Origin: Paenibacillus brevis
Lineage (GTDB): Bacteria > Bacillota > Bacilli > Paenibacillales > Paenibacillaceae
Direction of reading: 5' to 3'
Assembly: GCF_018919145.1 (NCBI RefSeq)
Contig: NZ_JAHLQJ010000014.1
Coordinates: forward strand, 1 to 64,000
DNA length: 64,000 bases
Positions within the stretch are counted from its first letter, which is position 1. Every line of letters starts with the position of its first letter. Of the stretch, positions 44,642-51,164 are shown piece after piece. The notes beneath the pieces are model-generated. The model did not search any database. It was not told where the DNA came from and saw only the letters and a list, made by a program, of their open reading frames with translations. The position numbers and the translations under genes are program-made.

Positions 44642-45241
44642 TTATAAAAGTGATAATGCGAGGTGAAGTGCGGATTTGATTACGGTGGTTTCGTCTTTTA
44701 GAGAAAGTATAGGGATTGGGGAATTTGATGTGAATTTGCTAGGAGAAACCGGATTACCCTGTTGCTGTTCATGCTTGTGCCCCTGTTCCCCTATCTCTGC
44801 CCAGCTAATCCATAGCCGGATGTTGGACGCTTCACGGAGAAGCTTCTGCTGTTCATCCATTTCGCGAAGCAGAGCAATTTTTGGATAGTGAGCCGACTTG
44901 AAGCCCTCTGCAATCAATATATCTACTCTGCCGTACATGCTGCCTGCGATTTCATCCAGTGTCATCGGTGCTTGACTCATCACTCTTGTTGCTGACTTCG
45001 AGGTGAGTACGGTCTCTAAAGCACCATGGGACAGATGCCTTCGGCTGTCTGTCCCATCGTCGTCCAACTGGAATTCATGCGCATCATGCTTGGCCGAGCC
45101 AACGCGGAGACCGCAGGCTGTGAGCTCGGATATCAGCTTGCAGGCAAGGGTTGTTTTGCCGCTGTTCTTATAACCGATGATCTGCAGTACAGGAACCACG
45201 TTCATTGCCCCTGTATCGCTCCAGGCAAGCTTCGAATGCAT
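44642..45241 (-). CDS. mobB: Molybdopterin-guanine dinucleotide biosynthesis protein MobB
   Basis: A 199-residue GTP-binding protein. The P-loop is IGYKNSGKTTLACKL. LRVGSAKHDAHEFQLDDDGTDSRRH is typical of MobB, though it is quoted here only in part as KHDAHEF and DDDGTDS. The middle GRVDILIAEGFKSAHYPKIAL is also conserved. AAAGGAGTACAACTT precedes the ATG at 45241. MobB assists MobA in making bis-MGD. It lies upstream of narG in the same direction with a 106-bp gap that holds the narG promoter, and directly downstream of repeat copy C. Confidence 0.94.
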   Translation of the reverse strand: MHSKLAWSDTGAMNVVPVLQIIGYKNSGKTTLACKLISELTACGLRVGSAKHDAHEFQLDDDGTDSRRHLSHGALETVLTSKSATRVMSQAPMTLDEIAGSMYGRVDILIAEGFKSAHYPKIALLREMDEQQKLLREASNIRLWISWAEIGEQGHKHEQQQGNPVSPSKFTSNSPIPILSLKDETTVIKSALHLALSLL

Positions 45242-45303
45242 AAGTTGTACTCCTTTACTATAGAGACTGTCCTATACCCCCAGTTAATGATCCTGCGTAT
45301 TAG

Positions 45304-45435
45304 GGGCAACGTGTGAAGTGTGCTTACGATCGCTGTTGTTCACGGATTTCTTTGATTTAGTAAACCATGGCAAGGTAGATATCCGTTCACAAAGGCGAAC
45401 GCTAACGCTTCTACAGCACACTTCACACTTATGCC
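45304..45435 (-). repeat. Long palindromic repeat, copy C
   Basis: About 132 bp between GGGCAACGTGTGAAGTGTGC and GCACACTTCACACTTATGCC, with the inner conserved core CGATCGCTGTTGTTCACGG and TTCACAAAGGCGAACGC. By shared flanks (CCTGCGTAA beside one end and ACGCAGG beside the other, read leftwards) it corresponds to copy B. It lies 60 bp upstream of mobB and faces copy D. Confidence 0.85.
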
Positions 45436-45646
45436 TTTTTACGCAGGCACTTAGCTTGTCTTTATAAGGCCTAGTTGCTCGACATGTAAAATACATGGAG
45501 TTTCGTACAAGGCCGGACCATCATGAGGCCGGGGTTCATTTCAGGTGCGTATCCTATTTGCATGCCACGGGCAGCGGATTTATTGAGGTACCTATATGGC
45601 GTAGCCATGTGCAACCTTGCATTGTAGTTGAAAGGCGAAGTGACAT

Positions 45647-45779
45647 GGGCAAAAGTGTGAAGGGTTGTGAAGAAGCGGAGCGTTCGCCTTTGTGAGCGGA
45701 TTTCTCCCTTATTAGAACTTAGTCCAATTGAAGAAATCCGCGAACAACAGCGATCGTAGCAACTCTTCACACGTTGCCC
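45647..45779 (+). repeat. Long palindromic repeat, copy D
   Basis: About 133 bp from GGGCAAAAGTGTGAAGG to CTTCACACGTTGCCC, inverted relative to copy C across a 211-bp interior. It matches copy A best when read leftwards, including the flank GCGAGTTAG on one side and ACTTCGCCTTT on the other. It ends 66 bp from the narK stop and could act as the narK transcript's 3' hairpin. Confidence 0.85.
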
Positions 45780-45845
45780 CACCTAACTCGCAATTCAAAT
45801 AGTGCTACGCGCACAATCTTTAGCTCAACTTAGATAGCTCCCGCT

Positions 45846-47363
45846 TCATGCAAACTTCTTGGATAGCTCTGACGGATCAATTTCATTGAACACGCCGACA
45901 TAGTAGCTGATTTCCCCCATGTCATTCTGGATGCCGTTGATCGTCAAACGCTGCAAATACATTTCCCCGGTCTGCTTCCTGTTCCAGATGTTCCCGGACC
46001 AGACCTTCTTCTCTCTAAGTTCTTTCCACATGGCGTCATAGAACGCTTTGTCATGCTTGCCTGATTTCAGAAACCCTGGTCTCTGGCCGACGGCCTCCTC
46101 CGCTGTATACCCCGTAATTGCCGTGAACGCAGGATTGATGGTCTGAATGATCCCTTTCGGATTCGTTACCAGAACTGCTTGCGAGGTTCCATGGACGATT
46201 TGCTCCGCCAGCTTCATCCGGTCATTCCAGTACATGTACAATACCAGCAGGATACTGCAGAGGGCAACCATAGCCAGCGACATAAACCCGATCGCATAAT
46301 GACCTGTCATCGAAAGCAGCAGGGTCAGCATCAATGGCGGGAAGAAGCCTCCCAATCCGCCTACCGCGGAAATAAGCCCATTTGCAATCCCCGAGTGCTT
46401 CGAGAAATAAAGCGGGACCAGCTTGAATATCGTACCGTTGCCAAGACCTGCACACAGCCCGATCATCAAGCAGCCGAAAGTAAAGAGCGGAATCGTTGGC
46501 GAAAACGCCAAAATAATTGCGCCGATTGTAAGACCCGTAAATACGAACAGCAGAATTTTGAAAGGATTAAACTTGTCGCCGAGCCACCCGCCTACCGGAC
46601 GCATAAAGGTCGCCAGGGTGACGAAGCCTGCTGTCCGAAGGCCCGCATCCACCTTCTCGATACCAAAGTTATTAACAAGATGATTCGGAAGGAACACGGT
46701 AAAAGCTACGAAGGCTCCGAAGGTAATAAAATAAAAGAAACAGACCAGCCACAATTTTTCGTTTTTGTAAATGCCCTTGATTTGCTCGGTAAGGGAAGTC
46801 TCCAGCTTGGCTTCCTTCCGGTCGCCGATGAAGAAGTTGGCCAGAATAAACACTCCAAGCAATACCAGATAACACTGCACCGTAGTGCGCCAGCCGAACT
46901 GAGACGCCAGGACGGGTGCGAAAAAGGTGCTTAGTGCCGAGCCCAGATTACCCAGGCCGTAAATCCCGTTTACCAGACCATGCTTTTCTTTTGGATAATA
47001 CTTCGGCAAGGATGTCACCCCGACCGAGAAGGTCGCTCCTGAAATCCCCAGGAACAACCCGCCGATCACCAGGTCCACGAAGCTATTGGCCTGGCTGATA
47101 TAGAATACGGGAATCAGGAGAATCAGAAAGCTGATGAGAAACATGAAGCGCGCTCCGTATTTATTGGTCCAATACCCGAAGGGAATCCGCAAGATCGAGC
47201 CCAATACAACAGGCACGGCTGTGACTAGCGACAGTTGGCCCGGTGTAAGCGGAATTCCTTCTTTAATAAATACAATGAGCGATGATAGAATGCCCCACAC
47301 TGCAAATCCGAGAATTAGACTCAACGTCTGCAAGGGAAGTATGGCTTTGGATGATGATTTCAT
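45846..47363 (-). CDS. narK: Nitrate/nitrite transporter NarK with C-terminal PAS domain
   Basis: A 505-residue protein. Residues ~10-380 are a twelve-helix major facilitator of the NarK/nitrate-nitrite porter group (LGISGATFSVGVTSLPKYYP and LCAGLGNGTIFKLVPLYF are the two nitrate-signature regions). Residues ~385-500 form a PAS domain (GTSQAVLVTNPKGIIQTINP, ITGYTAEEAVGQ, then WSGNIWNRKQTGE and YYVGVFNEID). Typical NarK ends near 395-400 residues, so this is a fusion. No frameshift is seen between the parts. The PAS may gate transport by redox, oxygen or ligand state. AAGGAGGAAGCGC precedes the ATG. A separate promoter with the shared inverted repeat lies upstream. Confidence 0.93.
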   Translation of the reverse strand: MKSSSKAILPLQTLSLILGFAVWGILSSLIVFIKEGIPLTPGQLSLVTAVPVVLGSILRIPFGYWTNKYGARFMFLISFLILLIPVFYISQANSFVDLVIGGLFLGISGATFSVGVTSLPKYYPKEKHGLVNGIYGLGNLGSALSTFFAPVLASQFGWRTTVQCYLVLLGVFILANFFIGDRKEAKLETSLTEQIKGIYKNEKLWLVCFFYFITFGAFVAFTVFLPNHLVNNFGIEKVDAGLRTAGFVTLATFMRPVGGWLGDKFNPFKILLFVFTGLTIGAIILAFSPTIPLFTFGCLMIGLCAGLGNGTIFKLVPLYFSKHSGIANGLISAVGGLGGFFPPLMLTLLLSMTGHYAIGFMSLAMVALCSILLVLYMYWNDRMKLAEQIVHGTSQAVLVTNPKGIIQTINPAFTAITGYTAEEAVGQRPGFLKSGKHDKAFYDAMWKELREKKVWSGNIWNRKQTGEMYLQRLTINGIQNDMGEISYYVGVFNEIDPSELSKKFA

Positions 47364-47400
47364 GCGCTTCCTCCTTGTAAAGTCAACAGCTATTGACTCT

Positions 47401-47406
47401 ATTATC
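47401..47406 (-). promoter_or_regulatory. -10 box of narK
   Basis: GATAAT read leftwards, 38 bases before the narK ATG. The -35 position holds only a T run, so activation is probably required. The inverted repeat at 47432-47467 is centred about 46 bp away, nearly the same as at narG. Confidence 0.55.
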
Positions 47407-47431
47407 CCGGGAAGCAGGCATGAAAAAAATT

Positions 47432-47467
47432 GGGGAATTCCCTCATTTGCTTTCTAGGAAATTCCCC
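47432..47467. promoter_or_regulatory. Candidate NreC-type regulator site upstream of narK
   Basis: GGGGAATTCCCT (47432-47443) and AGGAAATTCCCC (47456-47467) form an inverted repeat around CATTTGCTTTCT. Compare the narG element at 44599-44632. Confidence 0.68.
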
Positions 47468-47524
47468 ATCTCGTTTTTGTCTATGATGCGTGTTCAAAGA
47501 ATCAGCTTTTCAGCACCAAGAAGA

Positions 47525-48427
47525 TCATGGATTCCAGATCTGCTCATCCAGTAACAGACGAGTGGGAATCGTAAACCGCACGGATTGCTGTTCAGCTTCC
47601 ACCGCGATTTCAAGGTCGCACTTCAAGGATTTCAAAAGATCATTAACGGGATCAAATAGATCCTGGGAAAGCGGATCGCCTCCAAAGCACTGAAATTCGA
47701 TCAGTGTATGCCCCAACTCATCCTGCTCCATCGTAACGGCTGCTGGATGGAAGGACCGCTTGCTATGATTTGCCAATAAATCGAGAATCTCCCCAATCTG
47801 TTGCTGCCGAATATGAGACAATCTCGTAATGCGTTGATCGAGCAATTCACAAGTTATTCCATCCGCCCGGAAACCTCGCAGCCGCTGCAAAAGCGGACTC
47901 TTCACGTCTGTATTCTCCACCTGCTCCTGCTCATTCGCAGGCTCGAGGACAACGGTGCTGTCATATAGCACGGCCAGCACAGCCGCGCTTTGCTCTACCC
48001 GTGCAATCTCCTGCTCGCAAAATACCCGCTCGTGCCGCTGTCCTACAAGAAGCACGCCATAAGATTGCTTCCGCTCAGTCCGCTCCGAATCCACCGAGAC
48101 GCCTACGGCGGACCGGATCTCTTCCACGAGGAAGATCGGATACTCCAGCATCTCGTCGCGCACCTCCTCGGGATAGGAAGTTACGATATGCGGACGCTTT
48201 GTTTGCATGACTTTGCCGGCCATCCCTCTGCCCATACGAACCGTTATTTTACGATAACGCTCCGATTTAGCGCCTAGCGCTATTTTCCAGTAAATATCCC
48301 GGTAGTTGACATCCGCGAGAGCAACGGCAACAAAATCCAAGGCCAGTTCCGACTTCAACTGCTGAAGCTCTAGCTGAATTTGCTGCTGGATGGTCAGCGA
48401 TTGATCGTCCTCCCTAGTCAAAATCAA
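47525..48427 (-). CDS. GAF-domain protein, NreA-like with extra C-terminal domain
   Basis: A 300-residue cytoplasmic protein. The first ~150 residues read as a GAF domain (FVAVALADVNYRDIYWKIAL, GMAGKVMQTKRPHI, SYGVLLVGQR). Its place after a kinase and a NarL-type regulator mirrors NreA, the nitrate-binding GAF protein of staphylococcal NreABC, which is only about 150 residues. The second half (RLSHIRQQQIGEILDLLAN and VRFTIPTRLL at the end) looks like a degenerate kinase-type dimerisation and ATPase region without the catalytic His or G boxes. The start is a TTG at 48427 or 48421, overlapping the regulator gene. It may sense nitrate and restrain the kinase; this is inferred. Confidence 0.72.
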   Translation of the reverse strand: MILTREDDQSLTIQQQIQLELQQLKSELALDFVAVALADVNYRDIYWKIALGAKSERYRKITVRMGRGMAGKVMQTKRPHIVTSYPEEVRDEMLEYPIFLVEEIRSAVGVSVDSERTERKQSYGVLLVGQRHERVFCEQEIARVEQSAAVLAVLYDSTVVLEPANEQEQVENTDVKSPLLQRLRGFRADGITCELLDQRITRLSHIRQQQIGEILDLLANHSKRSFHPAAVTMEQDELGHTLIEFQCFGGDPLSQDLFDPVNDLLKSLKCDLEIAVEAEQQSVRFTIPTRLLLDEQIWNP

Positions 48428-49067
48428 GCAGCCCCCTTCTGAAGGCGAACTTCATTAATTCTCGCCGATTATTGAGCTGTAGCTTATCCATAATATTCGC
48501 TTTATGGTTCTCTACTGTTTTCACGCTGATCGAGAGCAACTCCGCCGCTTCCTTGTTTGTATAGCCTTTGGCGACTAGGGTTAATACCTCTTTTTCACGC
48601 TCCGATAAGGTTTCGAAGGTGTCCTGCGGCTCTTTGGAATGCCCATGCAGATAGCCCTCTATGACCTTTTTCGTCGCCGTAGGATGCAAATAGACCAATC
48701 CTTGATGAACCTGCTCGATCGCTGTCACCAGCTCCGTTATCGGCGCTGATTTCAGAATGTAACCGGAAGCTCCGGCTTTGAGAGCCCGGAATAAATATTG
48801 CTCATCATCATGCATGGTCAGAATAATAACCTTTACCTCTGGCATGGATTGCAGCAATTCACTGGTTGTATACAGGCCGTCACGCCCGTTCGGCATGCTC
48901 AAATCCATTAAGACCAGATCGGGATGAAGCTCCAACGACTTCTTGATGCAAGAAATACCGTCCGCAGCCTCCCCGATAACCTTGATTCCCGGCTTCGTAT
49001 CCAATACGGCGCGAAGTCCGCTGCGAACGACGGCATGATCGTCGACGATTAGCACTTTAATATCCAT
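48414..49067 (-). CDS. nreC: NarL-family response regulator, NreC-like
   Basis: A 217-residue regulator starting MDIKVLIVDD at 49067; AAGGAGG lies upstream and longer frames run into the kinase gene. The receiver has Asp55 in LVLMDLSMPNGRDG. The LuxR-type HTH (about 148-210) contains LSEREKEVLTLVAKGYTNKE and VKTVENHKANIMDKL. It overlaps the kinase by 11 bp and the GAF gene by 14 bp. By analogy with NreC it should activate narG and narK in the absence of oxygen and presence of nitrate; two matching inverted repeats at those promoters are the likely targets. Confidence 0.9.
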   Translation of the reverse strand: MDIKVLIVDDHAVVRSGLRAVLDTKPGIKVIGEAADGISCIKKSLELHPDLVLMDLSMPNGRDGLYTTSELLQSMPEVKVIILTMHDDEQYLFRALKAGASGYILKSAPITELVTAIEQVHQGLVYLHPTATKKVIEGYLHGHSKEPQDTFETLSEREKEVLTLVAKGYTNKEAAELLSISVKTVENHKANIMDKLQLNNRRELMKFAFRRGLLDFD

Positions 49068-50340
49068 CGCTGCGCAAATCCTCCTTACGGGCAGAGAGCT
49101 TATCCGCTTCAATCGGCACTCTGACCTGAATGGTCGTTCCTTGTCCGGGAACCGATTCAATCTCGAATTCTCCGCCTAATATCTTAACACGTTCTTCCAT
49201 GCTGTATAAGCCGACGCCCTGCCGCAGCTCCGTTGTCAGTTCAAATCCGACTCCATAGTCGCGGATCAGGAGCTCAGCCGCCTCCGGGAGCAGCTTCAGC
49301 CCGACATTCACCACTTCAGTATGCGAATACTTGGCTGCATTCGTCAAGGCTTCCTGCACAATCCGGTACAGGGCGATCTCATGTCCTGCAGGCAGCCGGC
49401 CGCTGTCGCCATCAATGGAGAACAGCACTTGAATACCGAATTTCTGTCCATATAATTTTACGTAATTCCGGAGTGCCGCCACAAGCCCGATATCGTCAAG
49501 TGCGGATGGCCGCAGCTCTACGGATAAATCCCGGATGTCTTCAATCGTGTGACGGATGGATTCCTGCAGGGAATCCATGGATTCATCGGCTGTTGTGTCC
49601 GCCGGTTCCTCCAATTGGCCCTTCAGCACTTCGGTCTGAATTAAAATGCTGTATAGCGACTGGCCAATCCCGTCATGCAGCTCGCGCGAGATACGTTTGC
49701 GTTCATTTTCCTGCGCGGACAGAATCGAGTGCGTAATCATTTGCGCAATCCTATGCTGCTCCTCCTGCCTGTTCTTTTCGGCCGCCTGCAGCCGGATGAT
49801 ATTCAACGGTCCAAGTACCGGATCGGTATAATGGGATACACTTGCATTCATGGACTTGGTTATCCCGTCTGATGTTGTAATCAACACTTCGGTATGCTGC
49901 GAGGATGGCTCAGTAATAAAGCAATTTTGATAACTGCAACGCTTGTTTAACCCAGGGTAATTGGAGCAATGATTGCAAAAGTTGACGCTCACCGGCTCCT
50001 CCGCCCAATGCAGCAGGTGCTTTGCGGTGGGATTCATGCGGATAATATTCAATGTATTGTCCGTTACCAGGACGCCGTCGGGGCTGTGCATGAACACATT
50101 CGAGAACAGCTCCTGCTCTGAGCGGAGCTTGCGGCTCTGCCAATAGATAATAAAGAAAAATAACGTGGTAATCATCAATACGAACAGAAAGATGGGCGTG
50201 TCGTCCTGCCAGCTGCGATTTTCCTCTTGTAATATGGCGCGAATCGCCAACACAATGATCAAAGTAGTCGTAATGGTAAGTATACCGTTATGTATCATGA
50301 ATTTGACGAAAGTTTTCGTTCTCTGGGCTGTTGATATCAT
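49057..50340 (-). CDS. nreB: Membrane-bound NreB-like oxygen-sensing histidine kinase
   Basis: A 427-residue kinase. Two membrane segments (about 18-36 and 49-67) with a short loop precede a PAS domain (FMHSPDGVLVTDNTLNIIRM). Within the PAS lie four cysteines, Cys122, Cys125, Cys135 and Cys140 (CNHC, then CSYQNC), spaced CxxC-x9-C-x4-C. Staphylococcal NreB, which is soluble, holds an oxygen-labile [4Fe-4S] cluster on four PAS cysteines, so a similar cluster is probable here. HisKA_3 has His222 in SRELHDGIGQSLY, and the ATPase domain follows (ALTNAAKYSHTE, then GVGLYSMEER). GAGGAG precedes the ATG. An Fnr-like box lies upstream. Confidence 0.87.
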   Translation of the reverse strand: MISTAQRTKTFVKFMIHNGILTITTTLIIVLAIRAILQEENRSWQDDTPIFLFVLMITTLFFFIIYWQSRKLRSEQELFSNVFMHSPDGVLVTDNTLNIIRMNPTAKHLLHWAEEPVSVNFCNHCSNYPGLNKRCSYQNCFITEPSSQHTEVLITTSDGITKSMNASVSHYTDPVLGPLNIIRLQAAEKNRQEEQHRIAQMITHSILSAQENERKRISRELHDGIGQSLYSILIQTEVLKGQLEEPADTTADESMDSLQESIRHTIEDIRDLSVELRPSALDDIGLVAALRNYVKLYGQKFGIQVLFSIDGDSGRLPAGHEIALYRIVQEALTNAAKYSHTEVVNVGLKLLPEAAELLIRDYGVGFELTTELRQGVGLYSMEERVKILGGEFEIESVPGQGTTIQVRVPIEADKLSARKEDLRSDGY

Positions 50341-50394
50341 GGTTCTTCACTCCTCTCGTCCTCGTTCACATGATCCTTTAGCTAATAATATAAT

Positions 50395-50410
50395 TGTGAC
50401 ATATATCACG
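50395..50410. promoter_or_regulatory. Fnr/Crp-type box upstream of the Nre-like operon
   Basis: TGTGACATATATCACG matches the Fnr/Crp consensus TGTGA-N6-TCACA at nine of ten defined bases. It lies 55 bases before the kinase ATG. No fnr gene is in the window. It suggests that anaerobiosis raises production of the nitrate sensory system. Confidence 0.65.
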
Positions 50411-50466
50411 AACTATGAAAAGCAGGTTTTCCGGTTGAACTGTGACGATTCTTAAGCACTTTGCGG

Positions 50467-50512
50467 CAAAAAAAGAGGGTATCCCAAAAGTCACTGACTA
50501 ATGGATACCCTC
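50467..50512 (-). terminator. Rho-independent terminator of the mdc operon
   Basis: GAGGGTATCC (50475-50484) and GGATACCCTC (50503-50512) form a 10-bp stem, with TTTTTTT following on the minus strand. It touches the mdcG stop codon. Confidence 0.9.
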
Positions 50513-51164
50513 AAGCCTCTTTAAGCTTCCATGGGTGAGGAACAAGCTCAGGACCTTCCGCTGTTCGAAGCATGACTTTACCGCCACTGCTCTCCACCAG
50601 CTCACGCAGCAAATAAGCGCCCTCCAGCGTCTCCACTTGGATATCGGTTCTGACCGGTAAACGATCGAGCTGTCTCAGCAATCTTGATGCCCATTCACCT
50701 TGTGCCCTTCCCTCTTGTGCGGACATGTCGATGACGAGATCAAGGTCGCTGGATTCCTTCAAGACAGGCGCCCCCGTCGCCATCTCGAATCCTCCGCTTC
50801 CGGCTGGTCCCCATTTGTAGCCGGACAGTTCCCTGGCAATCTCCTGCATCACCTGAATGACCGGCAACCGACGGCGAAGCCCAGAGACATTGTTCCACAG
50901 CTGCTGCCGGGCAATATCATAGGGTGTAATGATTCTAGCGGCTCCGTCAGGAGACAAATCAGCGCCCAGGCGCTGATTTCGTTCGCCACCGCGAATACCG
51001 ACAGGAATGTGGCCGGAAGCGGAAACCGGAGCGCGGCGAACCACGACGTATGGAGCATGCCGCAAGGAATCTTTCACCCACCCCGGCTCCTCGCCCTCAA
51101 CTTCCGGGAAAAATAATGCGGACATATCCGACAGCTCAATCAAATCATGCGGCCGGATTACCAT
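50511..51164 (-). CDS. mdcG: Phosphoribosyl-dephospho-CoA transferase (holo-ACP synthase) of malonate decarboxylase
   Basis: A 217-residue nucleotidyltransferase. The features PVSASGHIPVGIRGGERNQR, then LKESSDLDLVIDM (the GS-x-DxD-like metal site) and KWGPAGSGGFE, are typical of MdcG. It transfers the phosphoribosyl-dephospho-CoA group made by MdcB to the acyl carrier protein MdcC. It is the last gene of the operon and overlaps mdcDE by 7 bp. The terminator begins at its stop. Confidence 0.93.
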   Translation of the reverse strand: MVIRPHDLIELSDMSALFFPEVEGEEPGWVKDSLRHAPYVVVRRAPVSASGHIPVGIRGGERNQRLGADLSPDGAARIITPYDIARQQLWNNVSGLRRRLPVIQVMQEIARELSGYKWGPAGSGGFEMATGAPVLKESSDLDLVIDMSAQEGRAQGEWASRLLRQLDRLPVRTDIQVETLEGAYLLRELVESSGGKVMLRTAEGPELVPHPWKLKEA

